Source: Peteryoungia aggregata LMG 23059 (GTDB taxonomy: Bacteria > Pseudomonadota > Alphaproteobacteria > Rhizobiales > Rhizobiaceae). From it: DNA of 64,000 nucleotides. Both the position numbers and the translations under genes were made by a program. The notes beneath the pieces are model-generated. The model was not told where the DNA came from. It did not search any database and worked only from the letters and a program-made list of their open reading frames with translations. Shown here piece after piece: positions 56,104-64,000 of the stretch. The stretch lies in NCBI RefSeq assembly GCF_030814435.1, contig NZ_JAUSUW010000003.1, positions 372,001-436,000 on the forward strand, in the 5' to 3' direction. Each line of letters begins with the position of its first letter. The first letter of the stretch is position 1.

Positions 56104-57641
56104 CAGTGATGTCCTGCCATGTGCCGGCCGATCTCGCCAATATCGGCGTTCGCGGCTGGTGTCTCATACGCGATATGCCCTTCCGACATGACCAGGATCC
56201 GGTCGGAGAGTTCGAGGATTTCGTCGAGGTCCTCTGAGATCAACAGCACCGCAGCACCGGTATTACGTGCCGCCATGATGCGGGCGCGGATTTCGGCGAC
56301 AGCCGAGAAATCGAGACCGAAGCAGGGATTGGTAATGATCAGAAGATCTACGTCGCCGGTGAGTTCGCGGGCAAGAACCGCACGCTGGACATTGCCGCCT
56401 GAGAGCGAGGCAATCGGGGACTGGAGGGAGGCGGTCTTCACCTTGTACTCGCCGACCAGATGGCCTGCCTGTTCGAGCATGCGGCTGCCATCAAGCCAGA
56501 ACTGGCGGCTGCCTGCGGTGAAGTCGAAATCGCGGAAGAAGATGTTTTCCGCTACCGTCATGCGTGGCGCGCACGCATTCTTCAATGGCTCCTCGGGCAG
56601 ATAGCGTACGTTGAGCTTGCGCGCTTCGCTACGGCGCGCGTGATAGGGCTCCGCCTTCACCCGGATCTCCCCCTTTTCCAGTGGCCGCTGGCCGGTCAGG
56701 ATCTCCATCAGCTCCATCTGTCCATTGCCGGAGATGCCGGCGATGCCGACGATTTCGCCGGACTTTACGGTGAGATCGGCGATGTCGATGGTCTTCAGGC
56801 CGGAGCGATCCGGGGCCCTGACGCCGGAGGCGGAGAGGATGGGCACACCCTGATAGGCGACGCGGGCAGCCGGCTTCACCAGCTCCTTTTCGCCAATCAT
56901 CATGGCCGCCATGTCCGAGGTCGAGAGATCGGAGACCTTGCCGCCGCCGACATATTCGCCGCGTCTCAGGATCGAGACCTCGTCGGCGAAGGCCGTGACT
57001 TCGCGGAACTTGTGGCTGATCATCAGGCAGGTGAGTTCACCGGCGCTGGTGAGACCCCTGACCATGCCGAGCAGTTCGTCGGCTTCCGCCGGTGTCAGCA
57101 CCGAGGTCGGCTCATCGAGGATCAGGAAACGGCGGCCGAGATAGAGCTGCTTCAGGAGTTCCAGCTTCTGCTTTTCGCCAGCGGCTAGCCGGCCGACGGG
57201 GATGTCGAGCGGCACGGAAAAGGGCATGCGGTCCATGAAGACGGAGAGCGCCTGGCGCTCCTTTTTCCAGTCGATCAGCGCCGGTGCATCCGCCCGGCTG
57301 ATGACGAGGTTTTCGGCGGCGGTCAGCGAGGGAACAAGGGTGAAATGCTGGTAGACCATGCCGAGCCCGAGATCATGAGCGGCACGGGGGTCGGGGATCT
57401 CGACTTCGAGGCCTTCGACCATCATCTGACCCGAGGTCGGCTTGTAAAAGCCCATCATGCATTTGACGAGGGTCGACTTTCCCGCGCCGTTTTCGCCAAG
57501 CAGCACATGGAAAGAGCCGGCGGCGACACGGATCGAGACGTCGTTGAGCGCCGTGAAGCTGCCGAAGCGCATGGTCATGCCGACGGTTTCCACCGACATG
57601 GCGTGATCGGGTGTCCTGAACTCTTGCGCCGGGACCCTCAT
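56103..57641 (-). CDS. BMP-type ABC importer, tandem-domain ATPase
   Basis: The 512-residue protein has two ABC modules. The first has Walker [19 protein letters not shown] near residue 51, a [18 protein letters not shown] signature and Walker [17 protein letters not shown]. The second is degenerate, with [18 protein letters not shown] in place of Walker A and [18 protein letters not shown]. This architecture is typical of nucleoside/BMP-family uptake. It is embedded between the two isochorismatase-fold genes with short overlaps. Confidence 0.93.
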   Translation of the reverse strand: MRVPAQEFRTPDHAMSVETVGMTMRFGSFTALNDVSIRVAAGSFHVLLGENGAGKSTLVKCMMGFYKPTSGQMMVEGLEVEIPDPRAAHDLGLGMVYQHFTLVPSLTAAENLVISRADAPALIDWKKERQALSVFMDRMPFSVPLDIPVGRLAAGEKQKLELLKQLYLGRRFLILDEPTSVLTPAEADELLGMVRGLTSAGELTCLMISHKFREVTAFADEVSILRRGEYVGGGKVSDLSTSDMAAMMIGEKELVKPAARVAYQGVPILSASGVRAPDRSGLKTIDIADLTVKSGEIVGIAGISGNGQMELMEILTGQRPLEKGEIRVKAEPYHARRSEARKLNVRYLPEEPLKNACAPRMTVAENIFFRDFDFTAGSRQFWLDGSRMLEQAGHLVGEYKVKTASLQSPIASLSGGNVQRAVLARELTGDVDLLIITNPCFGLDFSAVAEIRARIMAARNTGAAVLLISEDLDEILELSDRILVMSEGHIAYETPAANADIGEIGRHMAGHH

Positions 57642-58315
57642 GGCAGGGCGTCCACGAGCTTTTCACTGTCGGAGACGGAGCCGAAGACGCCACCCTGCAT
57701 CTTCACCATCTTGATGGCGGCGGCGTGGTTGCCGGGATCGGTGGCGCCACAGCAGTCCTCAAGGAGGACGCATTCGAAGCCGCGGTCATTGGCCTCGCGC
57801 ATCGTCGTGTGCACGCAGACATCCGTAGTAATGCCGGTCAGCACGATGTTTTCGATGCCGCGGGTGCGCAGGATGAGCTCGAGATCGGTGGCGCAGAAGG
57901 AGCCCTTACCCGGCTTGTCGATGATCGCCTCGCCCGGCAGCGGGGCCAGTTCGTCGATGATCTCCCAGCCCGGCTCGCCGCGCACGAGAATGCGGCCGCA
58001 AGGACCGGCATCACCGATGCCGGCGCCAATCTGCTGCGAGCGCCAGCGCTTGTTCGGCGGCAGATCGGAGAGATCAGGGCGATGGCCCTCTCGGGTGTGG
58101 ATGATGTGGTAGCCCTTGGCGCGCATGGCCGAGAGCACCTTCTTGATCGGCTCGATCGGCGCGCGGGTGAGCGAAAGGTCGTAGCCCATCTTGTCGACAT
58201 AACCACCGACGCCGCAGAAATCGGTCTGCATGTCGATGATGATGAGCGCGGTGTTTTCCGGACGGAGATCGCCGTTATAGGGCCAGAGATAGGGATCTGC
58301 CTTAATGGTCGTCAT
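57638..58315 (-). CDS. biuH: Biuret hydrolase-like cysteine hydrolase (BiuH family)
   Basis: The 225-residue protein resembles R. leguminosarum BiuH along most of its length as I recall it. The triad D28, K134 and C167 is exactly 8 lower than the D36/K142/C175 reported for that enzyme, in the same motifs: [27 protein letters not shown] and [19 protein letters not shown]. BiuH hydrolyses biuret to allophanate and ammonia. Allophanate hydrolase is not in the window. The start at ATG 58315 overlaps amiF by 4 bases and the stop overlaps the ATPase by 4, so expression is coupled. Confidence 0.85.
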   Translation of the reverse strand: MTTIKADPYLWPYNGDLRPENTALIIIDMQTDFCGVGGYVDKMGYDLSLTRAPIEPIKKVLSAMRAKGYHIIHTREGHRPDLSDLPPNKRWRSQQIGAGIGDAGPCGRILVRGEPGWEIIDELAPLPGEAIIDKPGKGSFCATDLELILRTRGIENIVLTGITTDVCVHTTMREANDRGFECVLLEDCCGATDPGNHAAAIKMVKMQGGVFGSVSDSEKLVDALP

Positions 58316-59328
58316 TCCGCCGCCTCCTTGTTGGTCTCGCCATAGCGACGCACGGGTTTCGGGAAGCCACAGGATGTGCCGTCGGTCATCTGGACCTCGT
58401 CCTCCCAAGGCAGTTTGTACTCTCCGGCCACCAGGTCCTGCATGAAGGTGTAGGGGCAATCGCCTGCACCGCCGGCAACGGCCGAGAAGCCGCGATGGCC
58501 GAGCTGATAGATGTTGTTTTCGACACCCCAGACGCGGCGCGCCTCACGCACGAGATCGGGGCGGACTTCCGCCGTGATGATCTCATCCGGTCGACCCGAC
58601 GTGCCATGGGCGATGATGCTGCCGTCGAAGTTGACGATCATGCCCTCACCCATGGAATCGAAGGTGCCGTCCGATCCGCACATGCAGACATTGGCGGTCA
58701 CCATGAGATTGCAGAAGGAATTGGACTGGTTGGTGAAGCGCCAGGCCTCGCGCATCGGGGCGGTGTAGCCCGCAGTGCGCAGCATGATCTCGGCGCCCCT
58801 ATAGGCTGCCTCGCGTGCCATTTCCGGGAACATGCCGTCGTGGCAGATGATCAGCGAGAGCTTGCAGCCCTTCGGGCCTTCGATGACAGGGATGCCGAGA
58901 TCGCCGGGTTCCCAGGGTTCGACCGGCACCCAGGGGTGGAGCTTGCGGTAATAGAGTTTGATCTCGCCCTGGTCATCGATAACAAGACCGGTGTTCCACG
59001 GATTGCCGCCGGGATTGTATTCCATGATGGAAAAGCAGCCCCAGATGCGGTTGTCGCGGCAGGCCTCTCTGAAGGCTGCGACTTCAGGACCATCCATCCG
59101 GCACATGATCTCCGGGTTCGTATCCATCGACAGGCCATGCAGGGCATATTCGGGGAAGACGACGAGATCCATGCCGGCGATATTGCGGCGCGCTTTGGCG
59201 ACCATGCCGACCACCTTGTCGGTCTGGGCCGCGAGATCGGCCCGGGTGACCGTGTTCGGCAATTGCAGCTGTACGAGGCCGATGACCACGCCCTCGGGCG
59301 ACTTGTTGAGACCGCCAAGTCCGTTCAT
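58312..59328 (-). CDS. amiF: Formamidase (nitrilase superfamily, AmiF)
   Basis: AmiF hydrolyses formamide to formate and ammonia. The 338-residue protein opens [20 protein letters not shown] and carries the Glu-Lys-Cys triad in [10 protein letters not shown] (E60), YYRKLHPW (K129) and [10 protein letters not shown] (C162). The [34 protein letters not shown] and [14 protein letters not shown] segments match AmiF closely. Length and start (ATG 59328) fit. Related amidases may act on other short amides. Confidence 0.93.
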   Translation of the reverse strand: MNGLGGLNKSPEGVVIGLVQLQLPNTVTRADLAAQTDKVVGMVAKARRNIAGMDLVVFPEYALHGLSMDTNPEIMCRMDGPEVAAFREACRDNRIWGCFSIMEYNPGGNPWNTGLVIDDQGEIKLYYRKLHPWVPVEPWEPGDLGIPVIEGPKGCKLSLIICHDGMFPEMAREAAYRGAEIMLRTAGYTAPMREAWRFTNQSNSFCNLMVTANVCMCGSDGTFDSMGEGMIVNFDGSIIAHGTSGRPDEIITAEVRPDLVREARRVWGVENNIYQLGHRGFSAVAGGAGDCPYTFMQDLVAGEYKLPWEDEVQMTDGTSCGFPKPVRRYGETNKEAAE

Positions 59329-59339
59329 GGATCCTGCTC

Positions 59340-60260
59340 CTATTTGGTGATGCTGAGTTCGCCGGGGGCCGAGACCATGGCCCGGCTGCGCGAACTGATC
59401 GCGATCAGAAGGCCGAGGGTGAGCACATAAGGTGCGGCGTAGAAAAGATAGTAGCCCTGGGTGACGCCGACTGATTGAAGCGCAGGCCCAAGCGCGCCCG
59501 CGCCGCCAAAGAGCAGCGAGGCGTAGAGGCAATGGACCGGGTTCCAGCGGGCGAAGATGACCAGTGCGACCGCCATCAGGCCCTGGCCTGAGGAAATGCC
59601 TTCGTTCCAGCTGCCGGGATAAAAGAGCGAGAGATAGGCGCCACCGACGCCGGCCAGCGCACCACCCACCGCCGTCGACCAGAGGCGCACGCGGTTAACG
59701 TTGATGCCAAGCGCACGCGCGGCATCGGCACTGTCACCCGCAACCCGGATGGTGAGGCCGACGCGGGTGTTTTTCAGAACCCAGGCGGCGAGGAAGGCGA
59801 GCGCGATGCCGACCAGAAAGAGGACGTTGACGTTGAGGGCCGCCTGGACCTGCGGGATATCCGACCAGAAACCGAGCGGGATGGACGGCAGATCGGGGGC
59901 GACAGGCTGGACATAGGGCTTGCCGAAGAAGAAGGCCAGGCCCGAGCCGAAGATCATCAGGGCGATGCCGATCGCGATGTCATTGACCTTGGGAAACTTG
60001 CAGATCCAACCGTGCAGGAGGCCGAAAAGAAGACCGCAGACGGCCGCCGCGAGCGTACCCGCCCAGGCGGAGCCAGTATGATAGGCGACGGCATAGCCGC
60101 TCATCGCACCGAAGACGAGCGTGCCTTCAAGGCCGAGATTGATGCGACCCGAGCGTTCCGTCAGGCATTCACCGATGCTGACGAAGATGAAAGGGGTGGA
60201 GACACGGATGGCGCCGCCGAGGATGGCAAGGGGGACGCCCCAAAGACCGATATCCGTCAT
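59340..60260 (-). CDS. BMP-type ABC importer, permease
   Basis: The 306-residue permease has about eight to nine hydrophobic helices. TPFIFVSIGECLTERSGRINLG, GLEGTLVFGAM and GDSADAARALGINVNRVRLW are typical of the YufQ/nucleoside permease class. It lies 11 bases upstream of amiF on the minus strand and overlaps the other permease by 4 bases. Confidence 0.93.
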   Translation of the reverse strand: MTDIGLWGVPLAILGGAIRVSTPFIFVSIGECLTERSGRINLGLEGTLVFGAMSGYAVAYHTGSAWAGTLAAAVCGLLFGLLHGWICKFPKVNDIAIGIALMIFGSGLAFFFGKPYVQPVAPDLPSIPLGFWSDIPQVQAALNVNVLFLVGIALAFLAAWVLKNTRVGLTIRVAGDSADAARALGINVNRVRLWSTAVGGALAGVGGAYLSLFYPGSWNEGISSGQGLMAVALVIFARWNPVHCLYASLLFGGAGALGPALQSVGVTQGYYLFYAAPYVLTLGLLIAISSRSRAMVSAPGELSITK

Positions 60261-61369
60261 GCGCGCTTTCCCTTCAGCAGGAGGCCTTCCAGCGTGATGC
60301 GATCACGGAATGCGTCGGACAGGAGGATGGCGATGAAGATCATGCCCTGGAAGACCACGATGGTCGCATCCGGCAGGTCGAGCCTTCGCTGGACGAGGCC
60401 ACTCGACGCCTCGAAGCCGGCAAAGAGCAGGGTGGCCGGGATGATCGCCAGGCAGTTGTGCCGGGCAAGGAAGGCGATCAGGATGCCCGTATAACCATAG
60501 CCACCGGCGAGCGAGGCATTGGCCGAGCCATGGACGGCCGCGACCTCGAAGGCTCCGGCGAGGCCAGCAAGTGAGCCGCCAAGTGCTGTGAAGCCGATCA
60601 TCAGCAGGCCGGCCGGCAGCCCCTGCACCTGAGCGGCCCTGAGGTTTCCGCCGACAATGCGCGCCGCAAATCCGAAGGTCGTCTTTTCGATCAGCCCCCA
60701 GCACAGGATGCAGGCGATGATGCCGGCCGCGAGCCCCCAATGCACGCCGATGCCGGGGATTTCGCCGATCCGGTAGAGCTCCGGCAGAGGCGACGTGGAC
60801 GGCTTGTTGAGGCTGGCGGGGTCGCGCAGCGGCCCTTCGACCAGATGGTTCATGAGGGCGATCGCGATATAGGCAAGCAGCAGGCTGGAGATCGTCTCAT
60901 TGACCCCACGAAAATGCCGGAGAGCCCCGATGCCGCCAATCCAGATGGCGCCGACGAGCGCACCCGCGATCATCATGGCGAGGATGCCGACCGGACCCGG
61001 CATGCCAGGGGCCAGCATGGCAACCGCACCGGCACCGACGCCGCCCAGCACGATTGCCCCCTCTCCGCCGATCACCACCAAACCAAGCCGGGCCGGCAGG
61101 GCGACACAGAGGGCTGCGAGAAGCAGCGGTGCTGCACGGGCAAGCGTGTTGGTCCAGGAGAAGGACGTGCCGAAGCCCGCCTTGTAGACGAGGGTGTAGA
61201 ACTCGATTGGCGAGGTGCCGATCAGGAGCAAGAAGACGGCAAAGAGGAGCATGCCGGCGAGAAGTGCCGCCAGCGGCAGGAAGAGCGGATCAAGCCAGTG
61301 CAGAACCGTCTCGAACGAGACACTGCGTTTGGCCAGGTCCTGGCTTGCGAGATCCGCCGGTGCACTCAT
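60257..61369 (-). CDS. BMP-type ABC importer, permease
   Basis: The 370-residue permease of the YufP class has about ten helices, with LARAAPLLLAALCVALPARLG near residue 80, GGEGAIVLGGVGAGA, and GNLRAAQVQGLPAGLLMIG near residue 255. It partners the 306-residue permease. It is 20 bases downstream of the binding-protein gene. Confidence 0.93.
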   Translation of the reverse strand: MSAPADLASQDLAKRSVSFETVLHWLDPLFLPLAALLAGMLLFAVFLLLIGTSPIEFYTLVYKAGFGTSFSWTNTLARAAPLLLAALCVALPARLGLVVIGGEGAIVLGGVGAGAVAMLAPGMPGPVGILAMMIAGALVGAIWIGGIGALRHFRGVNETISSLLLAYIAIALMNHLVEGPLRDPASLNKPSTSPLPELYRIGEIPGIGVHWGLAAGIIACILCWGLIEKTTFGFAARIVGGNLRAAQVQGLPAGLLMIGFTALGGSLAGLAGAFEVAAVHGSANASLAGGYGYTGILIAFLARHNCLAIIPATLLFAGFEASSGLVQRRLDLPDATIVVFQGMIFIAILLSDAFRDRITLEGLLLKGKRA

Positions 61370-61389
61370 GGCATGCCCCTCCCGGACGA

Positions 61390-62514
61390 TTACGAGGTCG
61401 ATCCGACGACGCCCTCGACGAGGTAGCCCATGCTTTCGAGCGCCACATCCGTCTCGGCGAAAGCCTGGCCCTCGGTGGCGATGACATTGCCCTTGTTGTC
61501 CTTGAGCGGTCCCTTGATGACCGAAAAGCCGCCCTTCATGATGTCAGCTAGGGTCGCATCAAACTGCTTGCGCGCCGGTTCGGTGACTGCCGGTCCGAGC
61601 GGGCTCATCTTGACGAAGCCTTCGGCGAGGCCGCCGCGGACGAAGTTGTCGATGGTGCCGCCAGCCAAGGTCGTGTTGACCATGTCTGTATAGACCTTGG
61701 ACCAGTTCCATTCGGCACCGGTCAGATACTTCTCGGGTGCCAGCGGGCTCTGGTTGGCATGGTAGCCGCAGAGGAACATGCCGCGGCCGGCGCCGGTTTC
61801 CATGACGACCTTCGGGCCGTCGACATGGCAGGTGACGACGTCGACGCCCTGGTCGGCGAGTGCATTTGTGGCTTCCGCTTCCTTGACGGCGAGCGACCAT
61901 TCACCGGTGAAGATGACCTGGCAGGTGATCGTCGGATCGACGGCGCGGGCGCCGAGCAGGAAGGAGTTGATGTTGAGCAGAACCTGCGGGATGGGCTTAG
62001 CCGCGACGAAGCCGATCTTCTTGCTCTTGGTCATGTGACCGGCGACGATGCCGTTCAAATACTGGCCCATGCCGATATAGCCGAAATAGGAGCCGGTATT
62101 GGCCGGCTTGTCCGGGGTCCAGAGGCCGCCGCAATGTTCGAAGCGGACGTTGGGATATTTCGGCGCCATGGTCAGGATATGGGGATCGAAATAGCCGAAG
62201 GAGGTCGGGAAGAGCAGTGTGGCGCCGTCGAAGTTGATCATGCTCTCCATGGTCTTCTGGACGTCGACCGTTTCCGGAACCTGTTCCTCCTCGACCACGG
62301 TCACGCCCTCGATCGACTTGATCGCGGCAGCGCCCTCGGCATGGGCCTGGTTGTAGCCGAAGTCATCCTTCGGGCCGACATAGATGAAGCCGACGGTCAG
62401 GCCTGCGGCGCGTGCGATGTCGAAAGGAAGCACGCTGCTGGCAGCAGCAAGACCGGCGAGACCGGCTGACTGGCGCAGAAACTGGCGGCGGTTCGGCATA
62501 AGAAACTGGCTCAT
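61390..62514 (-). CDS. BMP-family ABC substrate-binding protein with Tat-like signal
   Basis: The 374-residue protein has NRRQFLRQSAGLAG near residue 8, a twin-arginine signal, followed by a hydrophobic stretch and an ARAAG cleavage region. The mature part shows VGFIYVGPKDDFGYNQAHAEG, the BMP (PnrA-like) fold with INFDGATLLFPTSFGYFD and GQYLNGIVAGHMTKSKKIGFVAAKPIP. BMP proteins bind nucleosides, purines or related small molecules. Here the hydrolases suggest a nitrogen-rich amide or ureide. It is the first gene of the operon. Confidence 0.92.
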   Translation of the reverse strand: MSQFLMPNRRQFLRQSAGLAGLAAASSVLPFDIARAAGLTVGFIYVGPKDDFGYNQAHAEGAAAIKSIEGVTVVEEEQVPETVDVQKTMESMINFDGATLLFPTSFGYFDPHILTMAPKYPNVRFEHCGGLWTPDKPANTGSYFGYIGMGQYLNGIVAGHMTKSKKIGFVAAKPIPQVLLNINSFLLGARAVDPTITCQVIFTGEWSLAVKEAEATNALADQGVDVVTCHVDGPKVVMETGAGRGMFLCGYHANQSPLAPEKYLTGAEWNWSKVYTDMVNTTLAGGTIDNFVRGGLAEGFVKMSPLGPAVTEPARKQFDATLADIMKGGFSVIKGPLKDNKGNVIATEGQAFAETDVALESMGYLVEGVVGSTS

Positions 62515-62688
62515 GAAGGATCTCCCAGATCACGGAATGGACGGCGAATAGGCGGGCGGGCGCTGGTTCCCCTGATTATTGATGGCGCTCCGCGTTCACC
62601 TTTGAGTAACCCATATGGCGCTGCTTCTGTCTTGTGCTAAGTTTTGGTCAAGCTGCTGCAAATTTTGCATCACGATGGGAGAGCTCGC

Positions 62689-63597
62689 ATGCGGCACCTG
62701 ACTTCGCTTCGTTACATCGATGCCGTTGCCAAGGCGGGGTCTATCCGCGGCGCGGCCGAATCCCTTGCGATAACCTCAACGGCACTCAATCGGCGCATTC
62801 TGGCGCTGGAAGAGGAGCTCGGCGTGCCGGTCTTCGAGCGGCTGCCGCATGGGGTGCGGCTGTCGAGTGCCGGAGAGATCCTGATCCATCACATCCGCAA
62901 CCAGATCTCCGACATGGAACGGGTGCGCTCGCAGATCGCCGACCTTTCAGGGGTTCGCCGCGGTCATGTGTCGATCGCCTGCAGCCAGGCGCTCCTGCCC
63001 TATTTCCTGCCGCATCAGATCGCTCACTATCGGAAGGACCATCCGGCGGTGACCTTCGGTGTGCATCTGCGCGACCGCCAGGCGGCGGAACAGTCGCTGG
63101 TCGATCACTCGGCGGATCTGGCGATCGTGTTTGAGCCGGTGCGCATGGCGGATTTCATGACACTGATCCGGGTGCATCAGCCGGTGCATGTGGTGATGGC
63201 GCTGCATCATCCGCTGGCCGCGAAAGGAACAATCCGCCTGAGCGACTGCCTCGCGCATCCTTATTCGTTGCCGACGGCGCCCTTCGGCGTCCGTCACCTG
63301 ATGGACATGGCGGCGCAAAAGTCATCCTACCGGCTGGAGCCGGTGATCGAATCCGACAGTTTCGAGTTCCTGCGCAACCATGCGGTCGCGGAGAACATCA
63401 TCACCTTCCAGATCCCGATCGGGCTTTCGGACCATACGATGACGGGGGAGATGATCACACGACCGCTCGACAAGCGCGATGTGCCGGCGGGCGTGCTCTA
63501 TATGGGGCAGTTGCGCGGCCGCACGCTTCCGGTCGCGGCGGCCCGGTTTGCCGCTCAGCTGTCGACGGCACTTGCCAGCCGATACGAAGTGTCGTGA
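62689..63597 (+). CDS. LysR-family transcriptional regulator
   Basis: The 302-residue protein has the LysR winged helix (YIDAVAKAGSIRGAAESLAI then STALNRRILALEEELGVPVF) and a C-terminal sensor domain. GGGAG lies 7 bases before the ATG at 62689. It is divergent from the BMP-transporter operon across a 174-base gap, the typical position of a LysR regulator of its neighbour. The inducer would be the imported substrate or a product. Confidence 0.93.
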   Translation: MRHLTSLRYIDAVAKAGSIRGAAESLAITSTALNRRILALEEELGVPVFERLPHGVRLSSAGEILIHHIRNQISDMERVRSQIADLSGVRRGHVSIACSQALLPYFLPHQIAHYRKDHPAVTFGVHLRDRQAAEQSLVDHSADLAIVFEPVRMADFMTLIRVHQPVHVVMALHHPLAAKGTIRLSDCLAHPYSLPTAPFGVRHLMDMAAQKSSYRLEPVIESDSFEFLRNHAVAENIITFQIPIGLSDHTMTGEMITRPLDKRDVPAGVLYMGQLRGRTLPVAAARFAAQLSTALASRYEVS

Positions 63598-63612
63598 CGG
63601 GCTAGCCGAAAC

Positions 63613-64000
63613 CTAGCGATCGACCGCGTCCGGTCGCGTGGCACGGTAGAGCAGATAGGCGAAAACGGCAGCCAGGCCGAACCAGGTCAGGGCGTAGCCG
63701 AAATGCTTGTTGGGAAAGGACACGACGGTGAGCCCGCCGACGGGTATGCCGTCGCCCTGTTCATCGACATCGACGAAATAGGGCGCGACTTCTCCCAGCC
63801 CAAGGGCCTCAGCCATGACGACGGTGTCACGGGAGAACCATCGGTTAGCCGCGGGGTCGTTATCCCGGAGAAAAGCACCGCCCGGCTGGGTGAGGCGCAG
63901 GAGGCCGGTGGCCGACTGCTCACCCTCAGGTCTCGGCCTGTCGACGGCCGAGGTGCGGTCATCCGGCACGAAGCCGCGGTTGATGAAGAGGCGCCAGCCG
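63613..64000 (-). CDS. SURF1 family protein (5' end beyond window)
   Basis: The frame remains open to the window edge, so the N-terminus is missing. The visible C-terminal part has NRGFVPDDRT, GLLRLTQPGGAFLRDNDPAANRWFSRD, GEVAPYFVDVDE and a final membrane helix (ALTWFGLAAVFAYLLYRATR), all SURF1 hallmarks. SURF1 assists heme a insertion into cytochrome c oxidase. The frame ends at a TAG at 63613-63615. Confidence 0.92.
   Translation of the reverse strand, partial: GWRLFINRGFVPDDRTSAVDRPRPEGEQSATGLLRLTQPGGAFLRDNDPAANRWFSRDTVVMAEALGLGEVAPYFVDVDEQGDGIPVGGLTVVSFPNKHFGYALTWFGLAAVFAYLLYRATRPDAVDR

Overview
The window is about 60% GC and reads as a chromosomal segment of an alphaproteobacterium of the order Rhizobiales, most likely family Rhizobiaceae (Rhizobium/Agrobacterium/Sinorhizobium relatives). 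This rests on a TIGR02300 protein beside cmk and rpsA, the glpRDSTPQUV glycerol importer layout known from Rhizobium leguminosarum, a smo/mtlK polyol locus, a CCUCCUCCC-loop sRNA, a rhizobial intergenic palindrome, and a biuret hydrolase-like enzyme whose catalytic residues keep the spacing of the R. leguminosarum enzyme. No phage, insertion sequence, integrase or CRISPR array was seen.

Layout. 1-11190 is housekeeping: a TRIC channel, a YdcF-type envelope protein, tRNA-Ala(GGC), TIGR02300, cmk and rpsA with a clear terminator, a large proline/alanine-rich protein of unknown function, a nicotinamide phosphoribosyltransferase, RNase D and a three-hairpin sRNA with its own sigma70-type promoter. 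11191-18850 holds a phosphomannomutase and a lipid/stress island: SDR, cyclopropane-fatty-acid synthase, DUF1365 and FAD oxidoreductase, divergent from an ECF sigma factor, a ChrR-type anti-sigma factor and DUF2177. 18890-21524 is a ligase-associated exonuclease and an ATP-dependent DNA ligase. 21526-31558 (minus strand) is a complete glycerol system, glpR-glpD-glpSTPQUV-glpK. 31574-34870 (minus) is an ABC importer behind a cobalamin riboswitch.

35176-45080 (plus) is a polyol operon: SorC regulator, smoEFGK, smoS, mtlK, a HAD phosphatase and an FGGY pentulose kinase. 45189-55076 (plus) is a histidine-utilisation cluster with every step from histidine to glutamate and formate (HutH, HutU, HutI, HutF, HutG), HutD and the repressor HutC. 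It also holds a second ammonia-lyase-fold protein that lacks the MIO-forming Ala-Ser-Gly. 55113-62514 (minus) is a tightly overlapping eight-gene operon: a BMP-type ABC importer, formamidase, a biuret hydrolase-like enzyme, a second isochorismatase-fold hydrolase and a cupin. A LysR regulator is divergent from it. A SURF1 gene runs off the right edge.

The strongest candidates for new biology are the MIO-less lyase paralog inside the hut operon and the amide/ureide uptake-and-hydrolysis operon beside it. The anti-Shine-Dalgarno-like sRNA and the ECF/ChrR lipid island follow. All functions are inferred from reading the sequence; no database search was run.
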